A stretch of 64,000 bases of DNA from Terriglobus sp. TAA 43 (lineage in GTDB: Bacteria; Acidobacteriota; Terriglobia; Terriglobales; Acidobacteriaceae), in assembly GCF_000800015.1 (NCBI RefSeq), contig NZ_JUGR01000001.1, positions 1,984,001 to 2,048,000 of the forward strand, given 5' to 3'. A model generated the notes under the pieces. It saw nothing but the letters and a program-made list of their open reading frames with translations. It searched no databases and was not told the DNA's origin. This document shows positions 53,963 through 62,019 of this stretch, piece by piece; the stretch's first letter is position 1; every line of letters begins with the position of its first letter. The translations under genes were made by a program, and so were the position numbers.

Positions 53963-54700
53963 TCAGCCCTTGATCCATGCCGTCAGCACATGCCACCAGC
54001 CCCAGTCCTGCGCGAAGTTGGCGCAGATTCCGACAATGGTATTTGCAATAAACGCGACGGGATAAGCGGCATACAGCTTGCCTTTGCGCTTGTCATCCAC
54101 CATGAGCAGCAGAAGCACAAAGCTCATGAGGCCAATGATCAGGTTCAAATCGAAAAGGAAGCTGCGCCGCAGAAACGGCAGTAGCGGCGCGGCACGCACT
54201 AATGCAGGCGGCATCAGAAGAACCACCGTGCATACGATGTATCGCGCATGCAACTGTGTATTGCGGGCATACCAGACGCTAAGTCCAACAAACAGTGGAA
54301 ACAGAATAAGCCCGGCGACATCCAGAAACGCCAGATGGTTCACGAACATGGGTGGAATGTGGGTGAAGCGCAACATGCTGCGGAGCATCAGGAATGCGCA
54401 GACCACAATGGCGGGAACCAGCAAATACACAGCCCAGCGTCCCAACGTGCGATGCAGCCGGATGCGATTTTGCTGATAAAGGATAGGCTGCACAATCAGC
54501 GTAAGAATCCATCCGCCCATGAGCGCGCCATGGATGTGGTGCAGCAGCGGCTGCGTTCTGATCTGTGCGAAATAGCTCTGGGCGAAACCAACCCACGTGA
54601 GCACGATGCACAGCAGAAACCACCACTGGGCATAGGGATAAAGCACGCCGGGACGTTTACTGTCACCGCCGGTAAACCAGGAAAGCGCGGATGTCGCCAT
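53963..54700 (-). CDS. Multi-pass membrane protein, hypothetical
   Basis: A 245-aa protein with about seven hydrophobic segments, the first near 27-45 (WWFLLCIVLTWVGFAQSYF) and the last near 215-232. Paired histidines on adjacent helices, HHIHGALMGGWILTLIVQ and RLHRTLGRWAVYLLVP, recall families of predicted membrane proteins in which His pairs might hold haem, but no firm family can be named. No ribosome site stands out. It ends 97 nt from the DUF2892 start on the same strand. Confidence 0.68.
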   Translation of the reverse strand: MATSALSWFTGGDSKRPGVLYPYAQWWFLLCIVLTWVGFAQSYFAQIRTQPLLHHIHGALMGGWILTLIVQPILYQQNRIRLHRTLGRWAVYLLVPAIVVCAFLMLRSMLRFTHIPPMFVNHLAFLDVAGLILFPLFVGLSVWYARNTQLHARYIVCTVVLLMPPALVRAAPLLPFLRRSFLFDLNLIIGLMSFVLLLLMVDDKRKGKLYAAYPVAFIANTIVGICANFAQDWGWWHVLTAWIKG

Positions 54701-54783
54701 GGAAGCGATCTTTTCCTGAAGCAGAGATTTTAAGGACGATTGAAAGTATTTTGCGCGGTAAACCGCTGATCCGCAAGGACAAA

Positions 54784-55725
54784 CTACGTGGCTACGACAG
54801 ACTCGCGCGAGGCCACCAGCAACGAATGAGCAACGCGGTTACGTCCACGCAGCTTCGCCTTATACAGCGCAGAATCAGCCGCCATCAGCAGGCTTTCCGG
54901 CATTTTCAGACGTCCGCCGTCGCGAGACAGCGCCGTAGCAACACCGATACTGACCGTGACACGTCCGTGGCCTTCTTCATTGGCAACGTGCGTAATATTC
55001 AGCTCTTCAATGGCCGCACATGCAAGTTCTGCCACATGCAGAGCGCCCTGCATATCGGTCCCCGGAAGGATGATGGCAAGCTCCTCACCACCGTAACGAG
55101 CCACCATGTCGCCAGGACGCTTCGTTACCCCACGCACCGCATGCGCCACAGCACGAAGGCAGTCATCGCCCGCCACGTGGCCGTACTCATCATTGAAGCC
55201 TTTGAAATGATCCACATCCAGGAGCAACAACGAAGCCTGCGTTCCGTCACGCAAAACGCGACGCCATTCGCGGTCCAGGGCTTCGTCAAACGCGCGGCGG
55301 TTCGGCAGTTCTGTCAGACCGTCGGTCATGGCCAGCCGTTGCAGTTGTTGCTCCATCTGCTTGCGCGCAGCAATGTCGCGAAAGATAACCAGGAATTCCA
55401 GCGGCTTCCCTTCTGCGTCGCGCAGAACGCTGCCACGCATCTCCAGCCACACCCAGTCACCCTGCCGATTGCGAACACGCATCTCCGTGGCCTGGCTTTC
55501 GTCGCCCTGCAAACGGCGTTCGCCCGCTGCCAGTGCAGCCGGAAGATCCTCTGGATGAATAATTTCCGCCGCGCTCCGACCGGAAATCTCTTCCGGCGCA
55601 AAACCAAGAATCGGCCGCGATGCAGGCGAAACATAGCTGGTGCGGTAATCCAAACCAATGCGGCAGACCAGGTCTGCGCTGTGTTCGGCGAAAGCGAGGA
55701 AATCGATTGCGGGGGAGGGTTCCAT
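54784..55725 (-). CDS. PAS-GGDEF diguanylate cyclase
   Basis: A 313-aa cytosolic protein that should make cyclic di-GMP from two GTP. The PAS domain spans about 8-130 (YVSPASRPILGFAPEEISG, IIHPEDLPAAL, then the PAC tail LEFLVIFRDIAARKQMEQQL). The GGDEF domain spans about 138-305, with MTDGLTELPNRRAFDEAL, LLLDVDHFKGFNDEYGH and the active site YGGEELAIILPG. RPGD lies five residues before GGEEL, matching the RxxD inhibitory site, so product feedback is likely. There is no receiver or membrane segment. Reading further upstream overlaps the divergent gene and is not credible. Confidence 0.93.
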   Translation of the reverse strand: MEPSPAIDFLAFAEHSADLVCRIGLDYRTSYVSPASRPILGFAPEEISGRSAAEIIHPEDLPAALAAGERRLQGDESQATEMRVRNRQGDWVWLEMRGSVLRDAEGKPLEFLVIFRDIAARKQMEQQLQRLAMTDGLTELPNRRAFDEALDREWRRVLRDGTQASLLLLDVDHFKGFNDEYGHVAGDDCLRAVAHAVRGVTKRPGDMVARYGGEELAIILPGTDMQGALHVAELACAAIEELNITHVANEEGHGRVTVSIGVATALSRDGGRLKMPESLLMAADSALYKAKLRGRNRVAHSLLVASRESVVAT

Positions 55726-55822
55726 TCTTGTGACTCTTGGGCAGTGTAGGAAACACCTTAGAGGGACGCCATACCACGTCAGTGTGCGCGAATACCCCGT
55801 ACGCACTACCGCTTCGGCTGGA

Positions 55823-55828
55823 TAAAAT
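55823..55828 (+). promoter_or_regulatory. -10-like TAAAAT nine nt before the zinc-ribbon gene
   Basis: TAAAAT ends 9 nt before the ATG at 55838, the same spacing as the hexamers before mfd and aspS. There is no ribosome site between. Confidence 0.4.
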
Positions 55829-55837
55829 AAACCTGTT

Positions 55838-56056
55838 ATGCCGTTGTTCCCGATCAAAACCTGCGTCGTGTGTGGTGAAGAGTTCGAACTAAAGCCGGAC
55901 AAGCCCGGCTTTGCTAACCGCTGTCCTGAGTGCACCGAAGAAGAGATGGAAGCACAGAAGGAAAAAATGGATGCCGACCAGCGCAAAGAGAAATCCGAAA
56001 TGGATGCTGCGCGGCGCGAGACCATCCGCAACATGCTCTATCGCAAAGAAAGTTAA
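55838..56056 (+). CDS. Small zinc-ribbon protein with charged helical tail
   Basis: A 72-aa protein. Residues 1-33 carry two CxxC pairs (KTCVVCGEEFEL and RCPECTEEE) forming a likely zinc ribbon. The remaining about 40 residues are a highly charged helix (KEKMDADQRKEKSEMDAARR) ending in ETIRNMLYRKES. The compact, well-formed reading frame and near -10 box make it a real gene despite its size. No function is known to me; nucleic-acid or protein binding is plausible. Confidence 0.78.
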   Translation: MPLFPIKTCVVCGEEFELKPDKPGFANRCPECTEEEMEAQKEKMDADQRKEKSEMDAARRETIRNMLYRKES

Positions 56057-56065
56057 CCCACTTTC

Positions 56066-56103
56066 CTTCTTATGCTGTGCACTTAAACGCGCAGCATAAG
56101 AAG
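56066..56103. repeat. 15-bp stem hairpin without T-run
   Basis: CTTCTTATGCTGTGC (56066-56080) pairs with GCGCAGCATAAGAAG (56089-56103), with one G-U, around an 8-nt loop. Neither side has a T-run. It overlaps the end of the possible 28-codon gene on the minus strand and lies just past the zinc-ribbon stop. Confidence 0.6.
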
Positions 56104-56169
56104 TGTGGCCATGGAGAGAAACAGCAGCAGAAGCGCTGTCGCGGCAGCGTGATAAAAGTAACCCTTCAT
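56083..56169 (-). CDS. Possible 28-aa single-span membrane peptide
   Basis: From the ATG at 56169 the minus strand encodes 28 residues: MKGYFYHAAA, then an unbroken hydrophobic run TALLLLFLSMATLLML, then RV and stop. This is what a small membrane protein looks like. It lies 32 nt downstream of the DUF72 stop on the same strand. GGAGGG is 18 nt upstream, which is too far to be convincing, so translation is unproven. The last codons form one arm of the hairpin at 56066-56103. It may instead be chance. Confidence 0.35.
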   Translation of the reverse strand: MKGYFYHAAATALLLLFLSMATLLMLRV

Positions 56170-56201
56170 GGCACGTGTGACCGCAGGCCCTCCGGCGCGG
56201 A

Positions 56202-56927
56202 CTACACGCTCTGCAAAAGTTCACAGAGACGCAGCGCATTTGGCGTGGCATGGCCGAGCGCCGTGTTATCAAACACCACCCACACAGGCGTTTCAGGGTG
56301 CTGTCGCACACGCTCTGCAAGGCCGTGCAGGAAGGCTTCGCCGTATTCCGAATAGTATGTGCGCGGCGTTCCATGCAATCGCCAATAACGCAGATGCGCG
56401 CTGCCCGCGGGCTCTGTGGCGTGTGGCGATCCTTTCGGCGGATCGGCTGCTACACGGGCAATATCAAACTCGCGCAACAGACGATCGGCACGGCCATCAA
56501 ACCAGCTTGGGTGGCGCGCTTCGCAGACGGTATCACCTGCGTATAGTTCCCGAAGCACGCCGAAGAAGTCGCGTACGACGCCCTCATCAAACTCCAGCTT
56601 CGGTGGCAGTTGCACCAGCACCGGCCCAAGCTTTTCACCCAGCCCGCTGATCTCTTCAAAGAATGGCAGAAGCCGCGCCCCGGTATTCACCAGCTTTGCT
56701 TCATGCGTAATGCTCTTCGGCATCTTCACCGCAAAACGAAAATCCTGCGGCACGCTGCGCGCCCATCGCTCCCATGTGGTGCGGCGATGCGGACGGTGAA
56801 AGCTGCTGTTCACCTCTACAAAACAGAGGCGCGATGCATAACGTTCCAGGTGCGACCCTTCTTCTGCAAACAAAGCTGCGCTTTGCTTTGGCAGCGTCCA
56901 TCCTGCGGTTCCAATGCGAATATTCAC
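56202..56927 (-). CDS. DUF72 family protein
   Basis: A 241-aa TIM-barrel-like protein of the YecE/DUF72 family. IRIGTAGWTLP opens it, followed by YASRLCFVEVNSSFHRPHRRTTWERWA, FRFAVKMPKSITHE (the KxPxxITH signature), LGPVLVQLPPKLEFD, and YWRLHGTPRTYYSEYG near the end. The function is unknown, though metal-dependent nuclease or isomerase activity has been guessed from the fold. It starts 5 nt after the stop of the upstream esterase gene, so the two form an operon. Confidence 0.93.
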   Translation of the reverse strand: MNIRIGTAGWTLPKQSAALFAEEGSHLERYASRLCFVEVNSSFHRPHRRTTWERWARSVPQDFRFAVKMPKSITHEAKLVNTGARLLPFFEEISGLGEKLGPVLVQLPPKLEFDEGVVRDFFGVLRELYAGDTVCEARHPSWFDGRADRLLREFDIARVAADPPKGSPHATEPAGSAHLRYWRLHGTPRTYYSEYGEAFLHGLAERVRQHPETPVWVVFDNTALGHATPNALRLCELLQSV

Positions 56928-56932
56928 TCATG

Positions 56933-57991
56933 CTATGGATGCGCAAGTTGCTTGTTGAAGAAGTCTGCCATGTAAGTCCATGCTTCGCGGGTTTCCGGTA
57001 GTGATGCGTTATTCCAAAAACAATGTGGCAGAGCTTCAAAGACAACTAACCGGCCATCGCTGCCCGCGCGAAGATACGCGCGATGCAGCATGGTGGTGCT
57101 GCTGAGAAGCAGATCGCGCTCACTCGTTAGGAAGAGTGCAGGCGGCATACCCTTCAAGTCCGCATACAACGGCGACAACACAGGGTTGCGTGGATCAGTA
57201 CTACCAACGTACGGATTCGGCGTTGCGTTGTTAGGAACCGGCACATAGCCGCGCAAACCATCGGTGTTGTAAAGCGAACGCGAATCTCCACCGTCATCCA
57301 TTGCTGCAGGCACAGAGAACGGACCAAGCGCCGCGGGCATGGGCAGCTTCAACTGTTTGATGCGTACCGCTGCCTGCATGGTCAGCCCCGCGCCTGCGCT
57401 GCTGCCAAAGATAGCGATGTGTTGCGGTCGATACTTCTTCAACAGTTCGCGATAGACAGCAACGACATCGTCCACACCAGCGGGGAACGGATGTTCCGGC
57501 GCCATGCGATACAGCACGCTAACAATGCGGCTTCCCGTCATTGCAGCCACAGGAATCGATTCCGAGTACGAGCCGGAATCAGCATTGAATCCGCCGCCAT
57601 GCAGGCAGATCAATACACGATCCGGGTGCTTCATCTCCTTCGGCAAAACTTCACGCACCGGCACGCCAGCGACCGTGCTGTCGCGAACAGTAACCTCGAA
57701 CATCTTCAACAGAACATCGCGGTGCTGTGCCTGCGATTTATCCAGCATCGTGCGGCGCTGCTCCAACGTCTGCGGCACATCCGCATCACCTGCAGGACGA
57801 CTCAACCACGCCTTCGCCTCCGGGCTAAGTCCTTTGGGCAAAGGCACCACGCGCTGCATACGGACGGTGCCGTCTGCCTCCGTAACCGCATGATTCGTCT
57901 GAATGTTTGCCGCTGGATTTTCCTGCGCACACATGCCACCGCACACAAACGCACTCATCAGAACCGCAACCGACACACGCAACATGGCCAT
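56933..57991 (-). CDS. Exported alpha/beta hydrolase, hormone-sensitive-lipase (HSL) type
   Basis: A 352-aa esterase-like protein with signal peptide (VSVAVLMSAFVCGGMCAQ). The oxyanion motif ICLHGGGFNADSG, the nucleophile Ser in FGSSAGAGLTMQ, a candidate Asp in TSERDLLLS and the His in ALPHCFWNN give a complete triad in the HSL layout. It probably hydrolyses short-chain esters in the periplasm. The ATGs at 57991 and 57985 are both possible; the GGGGGAA run fits the second better. It leads the esterase-DUF72 operon and diverges from the Crp-type regulator. Confidence 0.88.
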   Translation of the reverse strand: MAMLRVSVAVLMSAFVCGGMCAQENPAANIQTNHAVTEADGTVRMQRVVPLPKGLSPEAKAWLSRPAGDADVPQTLEQRRTMLDKSQAQHRDVLLKMFEVTVRDSTVAGVPVREVLPKEMKHPDRVLICLHGGGFNADSGSYSESIPVAAMTGSRIVSVLYRMAPEHPFPAGVDDVVAVYRELLKKYRPQHIAIFGSSAGAGLTMQAAVRIKQLKLPMPAALGPFSVPAAMDDGGDSRSLYNTDGLRGYVPVPNNATPNPYVGSTDPRNPVLSPLYADLKGMPPALFLTSERDLLLSSTTMLHRAYLRAGSDGRLVVFEALPHCFWNNASLPETREAWTYMADFFNKQLAHP

Positions 57992-58075
57992 TTCCCCCGT
58001 CCCAAACTACTTCAGACGAAGCCCCGCCAGCTACGGGAATTTTGCGACTCCCATACACTGGAAGCAGGGAGTCCC

Positions 58076-58798
58076 ATGCCGCTGCGCCGCAGTTGCCTTC
58101 AATGCGAGACGAAAGGTCCGCACTGTTTCTGTTCTTTGGACCGCGTCGCCCTTGAAAGGCTCGACGGCATGGGCCACTTCATGCAGCTCGGCGCGCATGA
58201 ACCTGTGCTGCGCGAAGGCTACGCGCCGGAACAGGTGTACGTGGTCTGCCGCGGCACCATCAAGCTGACAACTTCATCTCCCGATGGCCGATTGCTGCTG
58301 CTGCGCATTGTCGGCCCCGGCGATGTTCTCGGCCTCGCCGCTGCTCTCAAACGTAGCCGTTACGAAGCCACCGCGGAAACGCTGGAGCCCACCCAGGTGA
58401 AAGCAATTCCACGCACGCAGTTCCTGTTGTTCATGGAAGAGTTTCAGGCAGTCAGTCGCAACTCCGTAATGGCGATGGCGCGCGAATATGACTCTGCCGT
58501 TCTCAGCGCACGACGTCTCGCGCTTTCCAGTTCTGCATCCGCAAAACTCGCCAGCGTTCTGGTGGAGTGGGGTGGACTTGTACTGGCTGGCGAACACGAC
58601 GATCACAACGGTCGCTTCCCTAACTCGGTTCGATTCCACATGCCGCTCACCCATGAAGAGCTGGGCCACATGGCTGGCATCTCGCGTGAAACGGTGACCC
58701 GCGTTCTGTCCTCCTTCCGAAAAGAAGGTCTGTTGCAGATGGATGGAAACACCCTGCACCTGAAAGACATGCAACAGTTGCGCCACTGCGCTGAGTAG
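58076..58798 (+). CDS. Crp/Fnr-family regulator with N-terminal cysteine cluster
   Basis: A 240-aa regulator. Cysteines at 7, 10, 17 and 19 (CLQCETKGPHCFC) precede the cyclic-nucleotide-type beta barrel (about 35-145; VYVVCRGTIKLTT, VGPGDVLGLAAAL). The cAMP-contacting Arg-Ser of CRP is replaced by Glu-Ala (YEATAETLE), so cAMP is an unlikely ligand; the cysteines suggest an iron-sulfur cluster or redox switch as in FNR. The winged helix (about 185-230) has GISRETVTRVLSSF, the same RETxxR recognition pattern as CRP, predicting TGTGA half-sites. AGGGAG lies about 6 nt before the ATG. A TGTGA-N6-TCACA site lies 1.9 kb away, before the ctaD operon. Confidence 0.92.
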   Translation: MPLRRSCLQCETKGPHCFCSLDRVALERLDGMGHFMQLGAHEPVLREGYAPEQVYVVCRGTIKLTTSSPDGRLLLLRIVGPGDVLGLAAALKRSRYEATAETLEPTQVKAIPRTQFLLFMEEFQAVSRNSVMAMAREYDSAVLSARRLALSSSASAKLASVLVEWGGLVLAGEHDDHNGRFPNSVRFHMPLTHEELGHMAGISRETVTRVLSSFRKEGLLQMDGNTLHLKDMQQLRHCAE

Positions 58799-58803
58799 TC
58801 CAA

Positions 58804-58842
58804 GAAAAAAGGGCGGCCTGCCAGGAGAAGACAGCAGGCCGC
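58804..58842 (-). terminator. Terminator after ctaD
   Basis: On the minus strand GCGGCCTGC, a 12-nt loop, GCAGGCCGC and CCTTTTTTC give a 9-bp GC-rich stem with a T-run, 16 nt past the ctaD stop. Confidence 0.85.
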
Positions 58843-58857
58843 GGCACGGAAGTGTTG

Positions 58858-60525
58858 CTAGATGTGGACCGGAGCGCGACGCTCACGGTGCGGGAAATCA
58901 AGCGACTCATAGTCATACGCTTCATGCGTGACAACCGGAGTCTCAAGAAAGTTCGCCGTGATTGGCGGGGACTGTGTCTGCCACTCAAGCCCATACGCAT
59001 GCCAGGGGTTATCACCCGCAACAGCGCCGAACTTTAATGACCACACAAGATAGATCATGGTGAAGAAGAAGCCAGCACCCATCACGGTTGCGCCCGCCGT
59101 CGACATCACATTCAGCACCTGGTACTCCGGCGGATACGCAGCATAACGACGCGGCATTCCAAGGAAGCCAAGGATAAACTGCGGCCCAAAGGTCACGAAG
59201 AAGCCCACGAAGATCATCACCGCAGCAACCTTTGCAGGGCCTTCGGGATACATGCGTCCAAACATCTTGGGCCACCAGAAATGAACGCCACCCAGGAACG
59301 CCATCAGCACAAAGCCCACCATCACAAAATGGAAGTGCGCCACGATGAAGTACGTCTCCGTCAGGTGTACATCCATACCCAGCGAACCAAGAAACACGCC
59401 CGTGCATCCGCCTACAACAAACAAACCAAGGCAGCACATCGCATAGATCATGGGCGCGCGGAAAGTAATCGAGCCCTTGTACAAAGTGAACGACCAGTTG
59501 AACACCTTGATCGCTGAAGGCACCGCCACCAACATGGTTAACAAACTGAACACCAGAGCCGAGTACTGCGATACACCCATGATGTACATGTGGTGCTCCC
59601 ACACGAAGAACGAAAACAGCGAAATCGCAATGGAAGAGAACGCAACAGCCGTATAGCCAAAAACACGCTTACGACTGAAGCACGCAATGATCTCGCTGAT
59701 GCACGCCATGCCGGGCAGCAGCATGATGTACACAGCCGGGTGCGAATAGAACCAGAACAGATGTTGAAACAGTAGCGGGTCGCCGCCCTTGGCAGGATCG
59801 AAGAAGCCAAAGTTGAAGATGCGTTCCACCGCCACCAGCACAATCGCAATCGACACCACAGGCGTTCCCAGGATCATGATGACGCTGGCCGCATACATGC
59901 TCCAGATGAACAGCGGCAGTCGAAACCACGTAAGCCCCGGCGCACGCATGCGATGAATCGTCGCAACAAAATTAAGTCCGGTGAAGATAGACGAAAAGCC
60001 CGCAACGAACGCAGCGAGTCCAGCAGACACCACATTCGTATTCACATAATGTGTGCTGAGCGGAGTCGTGAACGTCCACCCCGTATCCACGCCACCTGCG
60101 CTGATGGTGTACAGCAACAAACAAGCGGCAACACAATACAGATAAAACGACAGCAGATTGATCTTTGGAAACGCCAGATCTTTCGCACCAATCATCAACG
60201 GCACAAGAAAGTTGCCAAGGATGGCAGGCACCGCCGGAATCAACACGAAGAACACCATCGCAACACCATGCATGGTGAACATCTTGTTGTAGGTGTCGTA
60301 GCTCATCAGGTCTGCTTCCGGCGTGAGCAGCTCCATGCGAACAATCATGGCCAAGATGCCGCCCACCGCAAAGAAGAATGTCACAGCCACCATGTACATC
60401 AGCGCAATGCGCTTGTGATCACTGGTGAGCAGCCAGCTCTTGAGCCCATGCCCGTTGTTCAGATAATTACGCTCGTTGTAACGCGGCGCTCGCACGTCCG
60501 GCAAAACAGGTGCAACAGCACTCAT
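58858..60525 (-). CDS. ctaD: Cytochrome c oxidase subunit I, haem-copper A2 type
   Basis: A 555-aa, about 12-helix subunit carrying the haem and copper-B site where O2 is reduced. Haem ligands occur in [11 protein letters not shown] and [13 protein letters not shown], copper-B His residues in [14 protein letters not shown] and [18 protein letters not shown] replaces the XGHPEVY of mitochondrial-type enzymes; loss of that Glu and presence of Tyr-Ser mark the A2 (caa3-like) group. The ATG at 60525 has GGGAG 7 nt upstream and overlaps the stop of a 50-codon reading frame (ATGA). An ATG at 60531 is the alternative. Subunits II and III are not adjacent. Confidence 0.96.
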   Translation of the reverse strand: MSAVAPVLPDVRAPRYNERNYLNNGHGLKSWLLTSDHKRIALMYMVAVTFFFAVGGILAMIVRMELLTPEADLMSYDTYNKMFTMHGVAMVFFVLIPAVPAILGNFLVPLMIGAKDLAFPKINLLSFYLYCVAACLLLYTISAGGVDTGWTFTTPLSTHYVNTNVVSAGLAAFVAGFSSIFTGLNFVATIHRMRAPGLTWFRLPLFIWSMYAASVIMILGTPVVSIAIVLVAVERIFNFGFFDPAKGGDPLLFQHLFWFYSHPAVYIMLLPGMACISEIIACFSRKRVFGYTAVAFSSIAISLFSFFVWEHHMYIMGVSQYSALVFSLLTMLVAVPSAIKVFNWSFTLYKGSITFRAPMIYAMCCLGLFVVGGCTGVFLGSLGMDVHLTETYFIVAHFHFVMVGFVLMAFLGGVHFWWPKMFGRMYPEGPAKVAAVMIFVGFFVTFGPQFILGFLGMPRRYAAYPPEYQVLNVMSTAGATVMGAGFFFTMIYLVWSLKFGAVAGDNPWHAYGLEWQTQSPPITANFLETPVVTHEAYDYESLDFPHRERRAPVHI

Positions 60526-60674
60526 CGGCATGCTCCCGCTTCATCGCATACCGATGTGGCCAGCACCGCCAATACGATCAGCGGCGGGCAGTTGGAGCTG
60601 GTGCCATAGCCTGCACACTTACCGGTGCACGGCCGGTTGGAGCTGGGGCAGATCTTCGTCGACGGAATACGCAT
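60522..60674 (-). CDS. Putative 50-aa six-cysteine peptide coupled to ctaD
   Basis: From the ATG at 60674 the minus strand encodes 50 residues with GAGG 8 nt upstream, an ideal ribosome site. Its TGA stop overlaps the ctaD ATG at 60525 as ATGA, so translation should be coupled. The peptide begins MRIPSTKIC, has Cys at 9, 16, 20, 29, 43 and 49, a repeated SSN element (CPSSNRPC and GTSSNCPP, encoded by two copies of GTTGGAGCTGG at 60591 and 60636), and one short hydrophobic run [14 protein letters not shown] recognise no family. Binding copper or another metal for the oxidase is a hypothesis only. A chance frame in a leader cannot be excluded. Confidence 0.5.
   Translation of the reverse strand: MRIPSTKICPSSNRPCTGKCAGYGTSSNCPPLIVLAVLATSVCDEAGACR
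60591..60646. repeat. Direct repeat GTTGGAGCTGG, two copies
   Basis: GTTGGAGCTGG occurs at 60591-60601 and 60636-60646, 45 bp apart, a whole number of codons for the six-cysteine peptide. It yields the repeated SSN motif in that frame. Confidence 0.6.
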
Positions 60675-60721
60675 GGGCAGAACCTCGTATGCGTATCCTC
60701 AGCCCAATCGCAAAACGAATC

Positions 60722-60737
60722 TGTGACGGCCATCACA
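60722..60737. promoter_or_regulatory. Crp/Fnr-type binding site upstream of the ctaD operon
   Basis: TGTGACGGCCATCACA is a perfect TGTGA-N6-TCACA pair, the classical CRP consensus. Its centre is about 55 nt before the 50-codon gene and about 130 nt before the divergent hydrolase gene. The Crp/Fnr protein encoded at 58076-58798 has the RETxxR recognition helix that reads TGTGA, so it is the likely ligand. The match is read directly; occupancy is inferred. Confidence 0.65.
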
Positions 60738-60862
60738 CCGTTTGTCAGGGTTTCGTCACCAGAGCCTCAATGCTCTCCACAAGAGGTGAAACGGTCAGCC
60801 CAACCCACACGAATCCCGATAACGCAGATAGAGTGAAAGAACCCATACCGGAGCTACTGCGC

Positions 60863-61969
60863 ATGTCATTGCACCGCATCCCTCGCCTCGTCGCACTGGC
60901 AACTCTGCTCGCAATGCCGTGCGTCGCGCAAAGCACGCAGGCCACGCAGAACCGATATCAGCGCGAAGCAGTCGACGCCGACGTCGCACTTCGCAACGTC
61001 CACTTCGGCACTGGAGAAACGCTGGGCACACTGCGCCTCCACTACAAGACATTAGGCAAGCCGCATCGCAACGCCGCAGGCAAAATCGACAACGCTGTCC
61101 TGATTCTCCACGGCACCGGCGATCGCAGCGACAGCATGCTCACCAGCGTCTTTGCCGATCCACTCTTCGGCCCCGGCGATCCGCTCGACATCACCCGTTA
61201 CTACATCCTCTTCCCTGACGACATCGGCCACGGCAAGTCTAGCAAACCCTCTGACGGCCTGCACGCGCGCTTCCCGCACTACGACTACGACGACATGGTG
61301 CAAACCCAACACGCCATGTTGACCGAAGAACTCGGCATCGATCATCTGCGACTCATCCTTGGCGTCTCCATGGGCGGCATGCAGACCTTCGTCTGGGGCG
61401 AAACCTATCCGGGATTCGCGGACGCGCTCATGCCACTCACCTGCCTGCCGGTGCCACTCGCCGGACGAAACCGCATGATGCGCTACGCCGCCATGCAGGC
61501 CATTCGCACTGATCCCGCGTACAACAACGGCGAATACAAAACCCAACCGCCCAGCATCCACACGGCAAACACCATCCTGCTTGTCACCGGCACCAGCCCG
61601 CTCGTCCTGCAAGGCATCGCACCCACACGCAAGCAGGCTGAAGCCTACGTCGATCAAACAATCCCACAGCGCGACGCCAACACCGACGCGAACAACTTCC
61701 TCTATTACATCGACAGCTCGCGCAACTACGACGCTTCGCAGCACCTCGACCGCATCACCGTCCCCATCACCTGGGTCAACACCGCAGACGACTTCATCAA
61801 CCCACCCGAACTCCGCATCGCCGAGCACTACGCCCCACAACTGAAGCAAGGCAAATTCATCCTGCTGCCCATCTCTCCGGAAACGCGCGGCCACGGCACC
61901 AACATGCTCGCCAGCATCTGGCGCCCCTACCTCTTCGAACTCATGCGCCGCTCCCAGCCCACGCACTAA
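60863..61969 (+). CDS. Exported homoserine-O-acetyltransferase-like alpha/beta hydrolase
   Basis: A 368-aa protein with signal peptide ([16 protein letters not shown]). It has the MetX/acetyltransferase fold: [39 protein letters not shown], nucleophile Ser in [15 protein letters not shown], acid Asp in [11 protein letters not shown] and His in ETRGHGTNM. The true MetX enzymes are cytosolic, and the secretion signal makes a role in methionine synthesis unlikely; it is more probably a periplasmic esterase or hydrolase. GGAG lies 9 nt before the ATG at 60863. A frame continuing upstream reaches the ctaD region with no support. Confidence 0.87.
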   Translation: MSLHRIPRLVALATLLAMPCVAQSTQATQNRYQREAVDADVALRNVHFGTGETLGTLRLHYKTLGKPHRNAAGKIDNAVLILHGTGDRSDSMLTSVFADPLFGPGDPLDITRYYILFPDDIGHGKSSKPSDGLHARFPHYDYDDMVQTQHAMLTEELGIDHLRLILGVSMGGMQTFVWGETYPGFADALMPLTCLPVPLAGRNRMMRYAAMQAIRTDPAYNNGEYKTQPPSIHTANTILLVTGTSPLVLQGIAPTRKQAEAYVDQTIPQRDANTDANNFLYYIDSSRNYDASQHLDRITVPITWVNTADDFINPPELRIAEHYAPQLKQGKFILLPISPETRGHGTNMLASIWRPYLFELMRRSQPTH

Positions 61970-62005
61970 ATAAGACCCGCGCAACCTCTTTTCACGCACC
62001 GCGTC

Positions 62006-62011
62006 TACACT
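62006..62011 (+). promoter_or_regulatory. -10-like TACACT eight nt before glmS start
   Basis: TACACT ends 8 nt before the glmS ATG and there is no ribosome site between. The 50-nt gap has no room for a glmS ribozyme. Confidence 0.45.
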
Positions 62012-62019
62012 CACTAACT

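Noticed and set aside
56066-56103. Rho-independent terminator
   Set aside because: The stem is strong, but neither strand has a T-run after it, so it is listed as a hairpin only.
60863-61969. Annotation as metX (homoserine O-acetyltransferase)
   Set aside because: The fold matches, but a clear secretion signal and no methionine-pathway neighbours argue against the biosynthetic role.
61052-62014. 320-codon minus-strand frame opposite the hydrolase
   Set aside because: It mirrors the C-rich third positions of the plus-strand gene and has no domain or start signal.
61970-62019. glmS ribozyme
   Set aside because: Only 50 nt separate the genes, too short for the ribozyme, and none of its core is visible.
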